This document shows positions 35,518 to 48,628 of a stretch of 64,000 bases of DNA, one piece after another. The notes under the pieces are model-generated. The model did no database searches. It worked only from the letters and a program-made list of their open reading frames with translations, and was not told the origin of the DNA. The translations under genes and the position numbers were made by a program. Source of the stretch: Mortierella sp. BCC40632 (taxonomy: Eukaryota; Mortierellomycota; Mortierellomycetes; Mortierellales; Mortierellaceae). How positions within the stretch are numbered: the stretch's first letter is position 1; the number at the start of each line of letters is the position of its first letter. Where the stretch lies: NCBI GenBank assembly GCA_011634665.1, contig WAEK01000010.1, positions 2,058,802-2,122,801 of the forward strand, in the 5' to 3' direction.

Positions 35518-37051
35518 ATGTCCAAACCTTCATATACCCCATCCTATGCCTCACCAGCACTGTCGGTACAGGAGTCAATCGCTCGTCGTGAGCCTCACGT
35601 ACCACGCCTCTCACTCGGGGCCGGTTACCCGCCTCAGCCAGCCTCACCGCATCAACCCTCGCCGTTCCAAGCTAACAGGCCACATTACATGGACTGTGTA
35701 TCCCCAGGAGTGATGGACACTCCCACCTCGTCTGCTTTTCCCGATCGCTACTTTAGCCCACCATTGCGACCCCACAGTACTTCCTTTCCCGAGGAGACAG
35801 CCGCACAGAAACACCATCCACACCAGCATCACCACCACCAGCGGAGTCATTCCCAGCACGTTCTACCTCAGTCCTACACCATGCCAACACCACAGCCACC
35901 TCAACTGACACCTCCACCTCCACAGGACCCATATGGCCACAACGGAGTTGGGTTGGCTTCACAGCAGCCTCATCCACCACCCACCCGCCATTACAGAACA
36001 CCCTCCAGAAGCGATAGCAGCGGTGTCAATGGCAGTGCCTATGACCAGGAGCCGCCTTTCATGATCTCAGGAACCTCTGCCGATCTGCCTTATCCACGAC
36101 GTGGGAGTGCAGGAGACGCGCTGGCTCTGAACAGAGGCTCAGGGACGTTGGGATACGAACTTCCGCCCTTCTCAACAGGATTCCAATTCCATTCGCCCCG
36201 GTCGCCCAGCTCAACGTCTCCACCACCTTTACCACCACCGACGCCATCGCAGTTGGTCCAACAACCGCCCTACTACCGATCACCAAGGACCCCGCCTCAC
36301 TCGCCTCCACCGAGAGCGACACCTCAGCAACAACTGCCTCTGGGAGGGGGTCGACCATATCGTTCGAGTTCTTTTGCATCGACGTCGTCGACGTCGTCGT
36401 CCCCGGGACTACCAATGTCCTCACCGTTCCATTCAGCACGATCAATGCACCGAGTCTCGACCACCGTCACCACGTCGACAGTTGGACCTAACCGCAGGTT
36501 GGCCCATATTCTTTCAGAGCAGAAGCGACGAGAAAAGATCAATGGCGGCTTTGATGAGCTCAAGAGTGTCATCCCGGAGTAAGTTTTTTTTTTTTGTCTC
36601 TTTCTCTCCTTTCTTCTAGTGTGTGAGATGCAAGAAGGAAGCGCGTGTTTACAGTCTGGCCATGCTTTTTTTCTTTTTTTTTTTCCTTCCAATGTAAACA
36701 ACCGACCGATTTTCTTTGATATTATATTTTTCCGATATTGACCTTCTCTCTCTCTCTCTATCACTTTTCTCCCTTCTCATTCCCCCCCCCAGGTGTGCAC
36801 AAAACACAGACTCGAAGGCAACGATCCTCCGCAAGGCAGTCGATTACATCTTGTTACTAGAAGATGAGATCCGAAAGTACGCAGAGGCCTACCCAGACTT
36901 TCATCGCTCAGGTCTGGGCGCAGGAGACCCAGGCACGACGACGACGACGACAACAACAACAACAATAACAGGCACGAGTCCAAACTCTGGCACAAACATC
37001 AATTCGGTAGAAGATGACTCGATCCCCACGACCTCTTCCTCTCGTGTTTGA
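35518..37051 (+). CDS. bHLH transcription factor with Pro/Ser-rich N-terminus
   Basis: Nuclear DNA-binding regulator expected to bind E-boxes as a dimer. Two exons, 35518-36578 and 36793-37051. The bHLH domain is split by the intron: basic region NRRLAHILSEQKRREKIN, helix 1 GGFDELKSVIPE, loop, then helix 2 TDSKATILRKAVDYILLLED. The His-Glu-Arg pattern of the basic region predicts CACGTG-class binding. The N-terminal 330 residues are Pro/Ser/His-rich and presumably disordered; a poly-Thr run follows the helices. The start is set at MSKPSYTPSYAS because the open sequence upstream (to 35218) reads as C/T-rich leader. Similar proteins in fungi include Ino4/Cbf1-like and SREBP-like factors; the target pathway cannot be read from sequence. 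Confidence 0.87.
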
Positions 37052-37285
37052 TCGGGCTGAGGTTGAGAAGTTTTTTTTCTTTTATTTTTTCTTTGAAAAA
37101 AAAAAAAAGGACCGAGGTGTAGAAGGAAGGGGGATCAAGTCTGTTCCCGAGGACAAAAGGAACATGTACCAAAAAAAAAAAAAAAAAGAAAAAGAATCTG
37201 TCTAACGAACATAGAATATTTAAGCGGGTCCTTTTTTTTTTTTTTAAAACCCATCCCGCCCCCTTTGCATTATGTGTGTCCATCC

Positions 37286-37319
<34 letters not shown>

Positions 37320-37559
37320 CCTTTCCTTTCAATTTGCTTCAACATTGCACGGACACGTAGCAGCTCTCATCCCCATAAGATATACATACTCATGCACAAT
37401 AAACGATACCCCTACTACTCTCTCTACATAATTCAGCTCAATCATAGTATCATCAATCACCATTCGCCATGTGAATGCAATTTTTTTTAAAATACACTCG
37501 CAACTCCTGTTTATTAGAAGGGGGGCAGAGAGAAAGATAGATATAATGGTATGTAAGCC
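37052..37559. other. Convergent 3' UTR region
   Basis: Between the bHLH and kelch stops. It contains A- and T-homopolymers (A17 near 37171, T29 near 37291) and no coding sequence. Confidence 0.55.
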
Positions 37560-39073
37560 TCAGCGCCGTGCATGATCTGGCACATGAGCCGTTTGGTCAG
37601 CAAGAAAAGGACTCGACCGAGTGGATTGTGATTGTATTGGTGGTGGTGGTGGTGGTGCAACATAGGAATTCATGGGCGTGGGTCGATGATAGTAATCATT
37701 AGCATTCGTCCCTCCTGTGCCCCCAACTCCCGATGAGGCTGTGAACGAAAGAGTCGAAGACGATGAATAGGGTCTGCTGACAGAAATCGCCGGCGAATCT
37801 GTACTCGTGTTGGCTAATAGTTGTACATGAGTTCCTGTAGGTGAACCATCCGAAAGTTGAGGGGACATGGATTGGAGTTGGTATTGAGACATAATGCCCA
37901 TACTGCTTCGGTTGAACACAGGAAAATGGATCTGCTGTTGATGAGATTGTACAGGTGTTGCAGTCGCTGACCCTCCGTATCCTGGTGCATACTGTAGCTG
38001 AGATTGTGCAGGCGAGGACGCAGCCGACTCATTGTGTTGGGACTGGTCCTCTTGACCAAACACTGGATATCCCTCAACGGTGACGACAGCCTGATATCGT
38101 GTAGGAGTGATAGAAAGGTTGCCTGTATGGAGCGCATCGTTGGTATCGCTGGTCGGAACCGAGCCCTGGTCTTGGGTGGGCAGGAACTGAGGGCTCCTGA
38201 CAGGCACCTTTTCCGTTCCATAGGCTACCACTGCCAGGTTCTCATCCACCAACTCGGCCTCAGCCGTCCTGTGGCTCGTCTGGGCGGGGCTCGAGTATCC
38301 CAAATGGGCTTGGTAAGGTGTTCCTGGTCCTAGATTGCTATCACCATCACGGCCTGCTCCTGGTCCCGAGATCCGATGTTCCTTCTGCAGTCGGTCCTCG
38401 TTTTTGAGCGCCATTCCCTTGACCCTGCGCTCCTCTTCTTCGAGCATTCTCATTCTCCGTCGTCTCCGAATATACCAGACGCCAGCACCGATCAAGAGAA
38501 GAAGGACAACTCCTCCGACAATGAGGCCAATCATGAGCGCATTTGATTTTGGTGGAACATAGATATCAGCATGGTCGCTCCACTTTTTAGAGGCGCCATC
38601 CCAGACGCCGACGGACTGGTCGAGGAGGTCTGAAGGTGGAAGAGAGTTGGCGATGTTGTTGTATTCCAGCGTCGTGATGCCACCATGGAAAAAGATTTGG
38701 GAACCTCTTCCGATCACGGTTGCACCACGGAAGATGGCTTTCTTTGGTCCGCCTTCGGTCTCCTGGATCGGCTGGACTACGTTCTGGTCACTGTTGTAGA
38801 CAGAGACTTGTTGATTTGCAGCACTATCGCCACCATTTCCGATGAGGATCCCGAGACTCGAGCGTGAGACCGGGTAAGCCACGGACCCACGAGTTGCTTT
38901 GGTGAGTTGGGCCATGTTGCCAAACATAATCACGGCTGTGACATACCAGGGCGTCGGGTGAGGGACAAAAAGAATGCCGTTGTTAGTTTCGAAGGTCTGG
39001 AATGTGAGTCTATGCTGCAGCCCCCCCTCTCCCTCTCTCTCTCTCTTTCCTCGTCCCTCCTCCACAAACCGCG

Positions 39074-39119
<46 letters not shown>

Positions 39120-40067
39120 ACCACATAAACTCAAACCAAATGCAAGCAATGCCTCACCATTCGAGGGAGCTTGTTGGACGGGGAAGCTTGTGATAGTTTC
39201 CCAATCCTTGACAAAGCCCGTGTTCGCCGACGAGAACCCGCCGATGATATACGCTCGCCCATTCCCGTAGTGGTCCTTTTCCTTGGTCGGGTCTTGACCC
39301 AAGATCGCCAACGTAAAGTGGCGGAACCCCTGTGGGGGCAAAGGTGTTGATTCTGACCCGGGAATCACTCCCCATCCACTCGAGGAACTGGCCGAGGCAG
39401 GAGGCGTTGTGTCTGCAGTTCCGATGGCAAGAGTGACCATCCAGTTCCTCGTGTTTAGGTAGTATGGTTGAGGCTGAGAATTCCACCTGAGAGTGCATAC
39501 AACCAGTGCCGTGTATCCATCTGCCAAGATCCTAGCCTGAAGATAGACCGGGTTCAGGAACATATCTGCCGATACTGAGGGACCGTATTTGATCGATGAG
39601 GTTGGGACAGCCTCCCAAGTCGCTGAACGAATATTGTAGGTGAGGAACTGTGTGGCACCTCCGACGACGACAATCCGCCCATCCGAAGTAGCAAAGCAGT
39701 CGACCCAAGAAGGGGTTGAAGTCGAAGGTGTGGAGAAGCTAAAGGTCATGGTCAAATTGGTGATCTGGATAGGAGTGGGTGGGTTGGGGAGGTCCTGCCA
39801 GGGCAGGTCTTCGGGACTGGTAGTAGAGAGGGACTTGAGGGGAAGTTTGAGTGAAGTAAAGGCGGCATAGTCGGTGGAGATGGGGGGTGTGCCGCCAAGA
39901 AAGTAAATCGTGTTGTCATGTTCGACAACGCAATGACCTGCCCGGGGGCCAGGACCCTTGGATTGCGCGTTAACACCGACAGTCAGGAAACCCAGCAAAG
40001 TCAGCATTATCAGGGCAGCCACCGGGCAAATGCCTCTAGGCTGAACGACGTGAAATAGCCGCCGCAT
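37560..40067 (-). CDS. Kelch-repeat type I membrane protein
   Basis: Predicted surface or secretory-pathway protein. The start at 40067 (MRRLFHVVQPRGICPVAALI) gives a signal peptide with a hydrophobic core ending at VNAQSKGPG. The ectodomain has kelch-like blades: GPGPRAGHCVVEHDNTIYFL, DGRIVVVGGATQF, NGRAYIIGGFSS, GRGSQIFFHGGIT. One transmembrane helix (ALMIGLIVGGVVLLLLIGAG, about 38500-38550) is followed by a stop-transfer cluster RRRRRMR and a Ser/Gln/Pro-rich cytoplasmic tail of about 300 residues. An intron of about 165 bases near 38998-39165 holds a (CA)n microsatellite and happens to be open in frame. Its best donor (G|GTGAGG) and acceptor (CCAG|ACC) do not agree in phase, so the junction is uncertain. 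Architecture resembles fungal galactose-oxidase/kelch membrane proteins of unknown ligand. Confidence 0.82.
39070..39117. repeat. (CA)n microsatellite in the kelch intron
   Basis: About 20 CA units on the + strand within the kelch gene intron. Confidence 0.9.
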
Positions 40068-41376
40068 TGCGAGCGAGCAATAGGACAGGGGTGGAAAACG
40101 GGAATGAAGAGAGAAGCGATTGAAGGTGCGTTGGGTGAAGAAGAGGAGAGAGAAAGGGAAAGAAAGAGAGAGCAAAAGAGAGAAAGAGAAAGTAAAAAAG
40201 AAAGAAAGAAAGAAAGAAAGAAGGCAAGAACAAGAGAACGGATGAGTGAACGAACGAGAGCAAAAGTAAAAAGTGGACCGCAGAGCAACAGGGCCATGCA
40301 TCCAGGCACAAAGGGCGAGGGCGCGGCGAACGACTGAAAACAGTGAAAAGGCGCTTTGGAGCACCGACCGACACAAACAACAAGAGCGGACACAAGCAGC
40401 GCCCGCAAACACGCAAACATACCATTTTTATTCTCTCCCGCACACACGCACACACACACACGCCGGGCTACTTCAAACACAATTGCCCAGTCAAGCTGTT
40501 AGCCAGCCGGCAATGGCTGGCTGCGAGCAAGCAAGGGAGTGACAGAAAACAACACAAGAGAAATGTTTATACACGTTCGAATGCGCCGCGACACTGCCTA
40601 CGGGCACGTGCCGAGAGGCCGGTGCACTGACAACATTCTCTGCGTCCATCTCCGCCAGGGATGATGGCGAAGATTCGACAGTGCATCTCGAAAGAGAGAG
40701 AGAGGGAGAAAGCATGTGTGTGTGTGTGTGCGTGTGTGCATATACGTATGAGAGAGAAGAGAAGAGAAAAGAAGAGAGAAGAAAGAAAGAAGAAAGGAAA
40801 CGAGAGCAGAAAGCATGAAAAAAAAAAAAAAAAAGTGGCGAGTGAGCCAAAGGGTCACGCAACCTTAAGAAAGAAAAAGAAAAAAATAAAGAAAAAAAAA
40901 AAAGAAAAGAAAAGGCCCATGCATGCTTCCTCTTCATCTCCGCATCCTTCTTCTCCGTGATTGCTCGCTCCGCGGTCTCCGGTCCAAGCATCGCCATCCT
41001 CTCTCGTAAGATCTTCTCCCGGCCTGCCTATCGTGGATCACGACGCCATCACGGGGAGATGGAACAAGCGGCTTCTTTTTTTTTTTTTTCTTTCTCTCTT
41101 TCTCTCTATCTCTCTATTTTTCTCCCCTGGCCCTTGAGAGATGGCGCTCTTCCCTGGATGAGGCACCGCCGATCAGCCTGATCTTACATCCCATCATCCA
41201 TCCGCCCATCTCGTAGGCCCCAAATCTACCCAAGCTTTGTCCCCTGCCTGATCAGGCCCTATCCCGCACCTTCCCCCTTCTGGCCGTTCACGACCCTTTC
41301 CAACCTAAAAAAGAGTACAACAACCACCACCGCCAAAAACAAACACCCCTTGCGCCATCCATTCGTCTGATCAACC
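40068..41376. promoter_or_regulatory. Divergent promoter between kelch and PP2C genes
   Basis: 1.3-kb region with purine-rich GAAA/GA repeats near the kelch gene (40140-40225), (AC)n near 40437-40462, GT/GA repeats near 40690-40760 and A-tracts. C/T-rich leader precedes the PP2C start. No gene recognised. Confidence 0.5.
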
Positions 41377-43263
41377 ATGGGCCAGACACTTGCAGTTCCT
41401 ATTACCGACAAGCACTCCACCTCAGGCCGCGATCGTCGGTTCGCCTATGGTGCCTCGGCAATGCAAGGCTGGAGAATAAGTATGTTTGCTTCAGTGTCTT
41501 TCCTGAGCTACTGAAGAGAACTTTTTTTTTTTATGGTCTAACTACACTGTTGGATTTGCCCGTTGGATTCACCTCCGTTGAATTTCACTTTGGATAGCGA
41601 TGGAGGATGCTCACACGACTCTGCTGTCAATCGATGGAGCAAGAGATACCTCTTTCTTTGCCGTCTTCGATGGTCATGGAGGTAAGAGAAAGAAAGAAAG
41701 AAAAAAGAAGAAACACTCTGACCAAGAGTAACCATGAACCTCAGACAGACAGGGCCACCTCCTAAAGGATGTTCGTTACTCGAGAGTCTAACTGCCAAGA
41801 AATGTTTGAATACTTTTTTGTTCCTCCAGGCCCAAGTGTGGCAAGGTACTGCGGCAGTGAGCTCCACAAGTATGTTGTAAAAGCCGATGCATTTGAAAGA
41901 GGAGATTACAAGGCCGCTATCAAGAATGGGTTCTTGACGCTAGACCAGATTATCCGTGAAGGTAATACTACCACTCTATTGCTGTAGTTCTTTCTAGATA
42001 CTCTTGCTTGATCTCTGACTACTTTCTCTAACCAGGGACAATGTCACTTTTTTTTTTTTTTTTTTTTGCTTTGTTTTGCTTTGTTGTTTTTTGTTGGTCT
42101 CCCTGAACAGACCCAAATTACCATGGCGACACTTCTGGATGCACCGCTATTACTGCCACCATCACCAAAGACAACGTCCTCTACGTGGTAAGAGGCAACC
42201 ATCCACGGAAAATGATATTTCACTTTACTGGAGAACCGAGCTCTTTTTTTTAATTTTATTTGATTTGGCCTTTCCTCTCACCCAAAACAACAATTTCGAT
42301 CTCATAGGGAAATGCTGGTGACTCTCGCGCAGTCCTTTGCAGTGATGGCTCAGCATTCGCACTCTCAAGTGACCACAAGCCTGTCAACAAAGGTACATTT
42401 GGGGGACAGGTTGATAATTGGTTCCCTGTTATTAGCTGTTGTCACTGGAGCTAATAGCGAAATGGTGAACACGACCCACATCCACCCCTTCATACCCTAT
42501 ATAGAGGAATCAAGACGCATTGTTGTGGCTGGCGGGTTTGTGGAGTCGGGAAGAGTCAACGGCAGCCTCGCTCTGTCTCGTGCCTTTGGTGATTATGAGT
42601 TCAAGACGAATGCTATTCTAGGACCCGAAGACCAAATTGTGACAGGTACAGCAATGTCAAACGTGGATGTCGGCCTCACCCATCAGACTAGTTGAAAATG
42701 CGTCGAGACTATGAGAAAACTCACAGAGACATGCCTGTTTAATAGCCAGCCCCGCCATTACTGAGCACCGATTGAACGATGACGACGAGTTCCTGGTACT
42801 CGCCTGCGATGGTATGAACTTTTTTTTTTTTTTTTTTTTTTTTTTATAGCACCGAGATAAACCAAGAGATGATTAACCGGTGCTTACTGAATACTATCTA
42901 GGTATCTGGGACTGCATGTCTTCACAGGAGGTAGTGACATTTGTCCGTAAAGGAATCGCCGAAAAGTTCCCTCTAGACACACTCTGCGAAATGACTATGG
43001 ACCATTGCTTGTCACCAGACAGTGATGTGAACTATATCGGATGCGACAATATGACGATGGTCATTGTGGCGATCTTGAATGGAAAGACAGTCGAGGAGTG
43101 GTATGATCATGTAGCAGCTAAGGTAGCGACTCGTCTTGGTCCCGCGGACCCCTCACTCAAACGACCCAATGGTGATGAGGATCCAGAGACGCTTGCGGAG
43201 GAAATTGCTATGGCCCCAACAACAGTAGAGTCAAAGGGTCCTTTGGATGTAGTTTCAGCATAG
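41377..43263 (+). CDS. Protein phosphatase 2C (PPM family)
   Basis: Metal-dependent Ser/Thr phosphatase, cytosolic or nuclear, related to yeast Ptc2/Ptc3 and animal PPM1. Eight exons: 41377-41479, 41598-41681, 41830-41961, 42111-42187, 42308-42392, 42505-42645, 42746-42811, 42902-43263. Starts [14 protein letters not shown], where Gly2 could be myristoylated. PP2C motifs follow in order: [18 protein letters not shown] (metal Asp), [45 protein letters not shown] (metal Asp), and [12 protein letters not shown]. All expected metal-binding Asp residues are present. The C-terminal tail past the fold (about 60 residues) is acidic and Pro-rich. Splicing phases agree at every junction. Confidence 0.94.
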
Positions 43264-43875
43264 GGATAGCATCGCCCCTTCTGTGGCATTATTAACCAAG
43301 AAGATTGGATAGTTGATGCCCCAAGTGAATTGAATACTTTGCCTGGTTCTATGCTCCGTGGGGTCTTGGAGGTCATTTTTGACAAAAAAAAAAAAAAAAA
43401 AAAAAAAAGGTTAAGTGAACGAGACACAGGGAAGAAAAAGTCTACATGCGTTAAAAACAATTTGGCTAGACTAAAAAACGATTCAAGGTCCGGTTAGACC
43501 CTCTCCCCTCTTTTTATTCATTTTGCTTGCTGGTTTGCATGACAGTTGGTCTTTGATGTCATAATCTCTGGTGCCATTCTTTATCATGCTTAGAGTTGGT
43601 TGAAGTCAACCTAGTGCGAGAAGATCGTATGCAAAAAAAACTTGAGCAGACTGCCACTGTGACGCACACCTACACCAGACATTGCCCCATTAAAGGTGTC
43701 TGCCCTAACACACCAACGATGCCCTTCTCACCACACTCTCAAACATCAACTAGTCCCACCCAGCCTCGCCCATTGCGCAACTGTTGATACTGAAACTATC
43801 CATCATATCTAGACACTTTAATGAAGCTGGACACAAATGTATCACTTCCTATTTAACTCCAGTCTTTTTTCGTAT
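43264..43875. other. Convergent intergenic region
   Basis: Lies between PP2C and methyltransferase stops. Contains an A24 run near 43384-43407; a 63-codon frame at 43596-43787 has no recognisable feature. Confidence 0.5.
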
Positions 43876-44827
43876 CTATTTCTTAAAGATGATCGAGTAC
43901 ATCAAGGGAAGCATTGGGCCATTGTTTCGATAGCGGGTGCCCTCGGGTACCTCCTCGGAGATCATGTCCTCAAAAGGCTTGAAAAAGTTGGAGTAAGGGT
44001 ACTCTTTAACATGGGTCATGACCAATCCATTCTCTGTCAAAGGTCCAAGCACATCTGCCAAACCCCAACAGAATTCGTGGCTGGGATGTTTGTTCACAAA
44101 GTTTTCGATGCCGACATCAAACTTGAGATTCGGTTGCACCTCGCCCGTGCCAGAGTTGGACATGGCCACATAGTCGTTGACACCGCTTTCCTCGAAGGGA
44201 ACGCCGCAACTGCTGTAGGGATAGGTGTGTTCCTTTTTGTTGTTGAAGATCATGCCACCGGAATGGAATTCGATCATTACAAACCGACCGCCTGGCTTGA
44301 GGATTCTCTGAATACCAGCGGCCCAACGCTAAACCCCAGGAGAAATAAGAAACATTAGCATTTCGGCAGAGAGAGAGAGAGAGAGAGAGAGACCCTGAGA
44401 ATCGGCTTTGTCACATACCTCCATACTGCTCAGCCAACCAATGGCTCCATAACTCACAAAAACTACATCAAATTGATTTGGCTCGGTAGTCTCACAGTAC
44501 TCAAAGACGTCTGAACGAATAAAAGTTCCTTTGAGACCCGAATCTTGGGACAGCTTCGTCGCAAAGTCAATGGCCGAGTCACTAATGTCGACACCGACGG
44601 GATTCTCGGCACCCAAAGAATTCACGAGACTGAGAGTATCTTGACCAGCATTACACTGGAGATGGCAGACAGAGAGACCGGCCAGGTTTCCGAGAAGCTT
44701 CTTTTCTTCGCTATAAAGAGTAGATCCTCCATTCTTGAGGAAGAGATGCTGATCGCGCTTGTGGCTATTGTGGGCAATGGTTGCCTGTTCGAAACAAGAG
44801 AAAGATACAATGGATTAGATATCTTTT

Positions 44828-44872
<45 letters not shown>

Positions 44873-44949
44873 GCGTGTTCGTTCGCGATCCATACCTCAT
44901 TCCAGGACAACCGGTTAGCTTCGTGCAGCTTGTAGGTATCGAGAGACAT
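43876..44949 (-). CDS. Class I SAM-dependent methyltransferase
   Basis: Methyl transfer enzyme of unknown substrate, soluble. Three exons: 44949-44896, 44784-44419, 44328-43876, 291 codons with consistent phase. Starts MSLDTYKLHEANRLSWNE. SAM-binding motif I is VCHLQCNAGQDTLSL, followed by VGVDISDSAIDFA (acidic residue for the ribose), FEYCETTEPNQFDVVFVSYG (motif IV region) and RILKPGGRFVMIEFH. The Cys replacing the first Gly of motif I is also seen in the LQCHFGQDTL-type methyltransferases to which this looks closest. The tail is C-rich in aromatic residues and ends at the stop at 43876. Intron 1 has a long A-tract on the + strand at about 44829-44870. Confidence 0.86.
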
Positions 44950-45508
44950 AATAGAAAGAAAGCTAAGTGAGGTCGTGGGAAAGTATTGTTGGAAAGGCGA
45001 GGGGAGGGGTATGTGTGTGTGGGAATGTGGGAAATATGATGAGAACGCCAATGAACCCCTTTTTATATTCCTGCTCAATGCCTGCGGCAATCTCCAAACT
45101 CCAAGTCCATTTGATCCAACACATTGGACGGAGATTAAACCACGTGAGGTCGAATTGGATATGAAGATCCCAGGGCCCCTGGGGTCTCTTGCTCTCCTCC
45201 GCTTCGAGGGACAAGACTGACGCGTTGCTAATAGGGCCCAAGGCTATTTGGCCTTCAATGGCTTATCCATGCGCATTCTCCGTAGTCTTGAACAAATAGC
45301 AAGGAATTCACTCGATCCGCACAGTTCTGACGTAAAAAACCAAGGCAGCTAAGATTGAGTGCAATTATAGAGTATGCAAATAGGTGAGTAGTAGAGCAAA
45401 AGTGATGCGCCACCCAGCAGAAACGGATCTCTCTCACACACTTTTTTTTTTACCAGCATTTCTCTCAAACGACATTACCTTAGTCCCTTTTCCTCCATCA
45501 CTTTGCCC
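44950..45508. promoter_or_regulatory. Bidirectional promoter between methyltransferase and SART1 genes
   Basis: 0.56-kb region between outward-reading genes, with a GT-rich patch near 45010-45030 and T-rich leader before the SART1 start. No TATA box or coding sequence recognised. Confidence 0.5.
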
Positions 45509-48384
45509 ATGTCAGAGATTTCGGCATCCATTGAAGAGACCAAGTGAGCATATAATCCTTTCTTAATTTCTTTTGCATTGTGATCTAATCGATGCAGGAT
45601 TCTAACCATTCTCCCTGCCCTGTCTTTCTTCTTTCTTTCTTTCTTTTTTAGCGCTTTACGTGCAAAGCTTGGGTTGAAGCCTCTCAAGGTTGGTCCCGAG
45701 ACCAACAGTGCACAGATCGCAGAAGACAATTTAAAGCGCCAGCGTGAGGAAGAGACAAAGAAGGCTCATGAGGAAGAAGTCAAAAAGAGGATTCAGAAAG
45801 CAAAAAACAAGCGCGAACTCAACAAAGTTGTACCAGGCAAAGGACTTGGAGAGGCCAGCGATGACGATGATGCCAATGACGTTTTTAAATGGACGATGAA
45901 ATCTCGACAAACCGAGAAGAAACGACAGGCAGAGGCAGCAGCGAGACGTGAGAGGGAGCTACAGGAACTGGATGAATCCTATCAAGCAGAGTATGATGAG
46001 AGCCACCTTTCAGGATTGCGTGTTGGTCATGATGTATCTGATTTCGCAGAGGGCGAGGAAAAGATCTTGACCTTGAAGGACTCTACTATCTTGGAGAATG
46101 AAGAACAAGGAGACGAACTTATCAACATTCACATGAGTGAGAAGCAACGGCTAGACAAGAATTTGGAGAACAAGAAAAAAGTCAACCGACCCATTTATAC
46201 AGGATACGATGACGACGAGTTTGTAATGGGAAAAAAGAAAAACATTCTCTCGCAATACGATGAGGTGCTAGGCATCGAGGGTGAAGGCGAAGGGTTTGTT
46301 ATCGGAAAGAGCAAGAATTCACAACGGAGTGCCGCTGGACAGGAAGGTCCTGGCCAGTCTCATGGAGGATTAAGTGCTAGAGAGATCATGAACCAGAAAC
46401 TGAAGGAATCGGCCATTGCCCTGTCCTATAATAGTAAGTTGGTACTGATTTTTTACCGAGTACCCTAGGATTATCAGGACATATTTGGTAGAGACCCAAA
46501 GAAGCTGACTGTTTTACTCTTCTCATGAAAAAAACAACTACCCTCCCCCCCCCCTACTAGAAACACAACAAGTCCAGGATTACTATACCAAAGAAGAGGC
46601 AGAGGTCACCTTCAAGAAATCAAAGGTATTTTTATTTCAACGAGCTTCAAGGTCATTGCTTATAGTACTCTAGGCGTGTGGACTAACGTTCTGATGCACT
46701 GCTCTATCGTTGAAATAGAAAAAGAAAAAATCAAGATCTAGAAAGGCGGACAACTGGGGGAATGAGGAAGATCAGGAAGAGAACTCAATGGAGATTGACA
46801 GGCCAGAACCTATCGACATCTCGGATATGAACTTTGTCGATGACGAGGATTTGCAAGAGTCGCTGGCAAAGGCGCGCCGTATCGCTACAAAGAAGAGCTT
46901 CAAAAAACTTACCCCGGAACAGATTGCAAAGAATCGTGAGTAATTTGTCCAATAGTGGTGCTGTTTGATTGTTTACAAACTCTCGGGTCACACTACCGTC
47001 TCACTATACTGACTATGAACACTGCGTCTTGCTGTCATTTTCACTTTACTTTTATTAGTTGCTGAAAGCAAATCGATGGACGTGGATGATGATGAGGCTA
47101 CGAATGGAGGCCTAGTCATCTCGGATGTCTCTGAATTTGTGTCAAACTTGTCCTCCTCAGCAGTTTTGATACCCTCCAGTCGAACTACAGCCCCATCCAA
47201 AGAAAAGGATGCCGCATTACCGGACTCGGCTAGATCGCCTGCGGCTCAGGATACTCCCAAGGACGATATGGACACAGAGGTCTCCAAGGACCAAGAATCC
47301 CCTGCCGAAAACTTCAGCTCTCTAACTCGTGCAGAATCCGAGGATGAAGGCGGCGAGGACACCCCTATGGAAGAGACTGCCAATGACGAATCTGAGACAG
47401 CAGCTTCAACGGCTGCTCCTGTCTTGGTAGAGGAGCCTCTTGTCAGCTCAGGACTTGGAGCAACATTAGCGCTATTGAAGCAGAAGGGAGCTTATGAGAC
47501 AGGATCAGCAGAACATGTGGAGAGATCTAAAGTCCAATCTGAGAGAGCAAAATGGCTTGCAGAAGCAAAACTCCGGGAAGTCAAGTTGGCTCGAGAGCTT
47601 GCAGATCAAAAGGCCAGGGACCGAGAGAGGGCAAGGGATAAAAACTATTCAACTCGTGAGCGTGATCGTGAGCGAGAGTATGAGAACCAGAGGAGAGAGC
47701 AACAGTTGCTGGATGAACGTGAGGCTCGGATGAAGAACTATAAGCCGGATATCAAACTTGAGTACATTGATGAGAGTGGTAACCGTCTCAGCACCAAAGA
47801 AGCCTTCCGACAGCTGAGTCACGCCTTCCATGGAAAGACCTCAGGAAAGATGAAGACGGAGAAGCGTATGAAGAAGCTGGAGGACGAGAAGAGGTTGATG
47901 GGTATGAGCAGCACAGACACGCCACTCAACATGGTCACAGCCCTCCAAGAGCGACAAAAGGCTGCCGGTTCAGCACATATCGTTCTCGCTGTAGGCAACC
48001 GCAAGTATGTGATACTCCTTTTACTTTTATTTTGGTGGTCTAGTGAAATATTTGGACTTCTTTATCATGCCAACTAACTCATCTCTACCTCCATTTCCCT
48101 ATTGTAGTGTTGTCCCTTCAAAACTTGCCAGTTCTGGAGCGAGTGGCATGGCCACTCCAGTTGCTTCTGGCTCACGCTCAGGAACCGCCTCAACATTGGC
48201 GGCAGCTTCGACGTCCACGTCCTCATTCGCGGCCCCTTCGGCTACAACACAGCCAACAATGTCTGTATCGGGTGTTCATGCGCCGAACCGCGAGAAGGTT
48301 GCCTTTGGACTTAAGCGGAAAGCAGAACCAGCGCCAACAAGTGGTTCAACAGAGGAGTCTGCGCCCAAAAAATCCCGATCATAG
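45509..48384 (+). CDS. SNU66: U4/U6.U5 tri-snRNP protein SART1/Snu66
   Basis: Spliceosome component of the U4/U6.U5 tri-snRNP, nuclear. Six exons: 45509-45543, 45652-46433, 46561-46625, 46719-46935, 47059-48004, 48108-48384. The N-terminal SISASIEETNALRAKLGLKPL is the conserved family start. Charged helical blocks follow (DVFKWTMKSRQTEKKRQ; SHLSGLRVGHDVSDFAEGEE; NRPIYTGYDDDEF), then a Glu/Arg-rich coiled-coil region and the C-terminal signature with QLSHAFHGKTSGKMKTEKRM and NMVTALQERQKAAGSAHIV. The first exon is only 35 bases. A Ser/Thr/Pro-rich acidic insert (about 47060-47440) is likely disordered. The nuclear-signal-like end is RKAEPAP...APKKSRS. Confidence 0.93.
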
Positions 48385-48628
48385 CCAGCGTAATAAATCA
48401 CTGAATGTGGTGGCTTATCGCTCACCCCTTCTCAAACTCGAAGCTCGATTTTGGTTGGTCTTTTTTTTTTTTGGTACTCCCCCCAGGGAGTCACCCTTCC
48501 CTTGGCTTCTCTCTCTCCCTCTCCCACACTCCTTTCATACCACACACCCCCGCTCTCCTCATCTTCGCCATAACTTTGTTGCTTGCTCGCATTAGTCTCA
48601 TTTGAACAAGGAAAAAAAAAACCAAACT

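Noticed and set aside
38907..39128. Plus-strand frame over the kelch intron
   Set aside because: Produced by the (CA)n repeat and CT-rich intron sequence, antisense to a clear gene.
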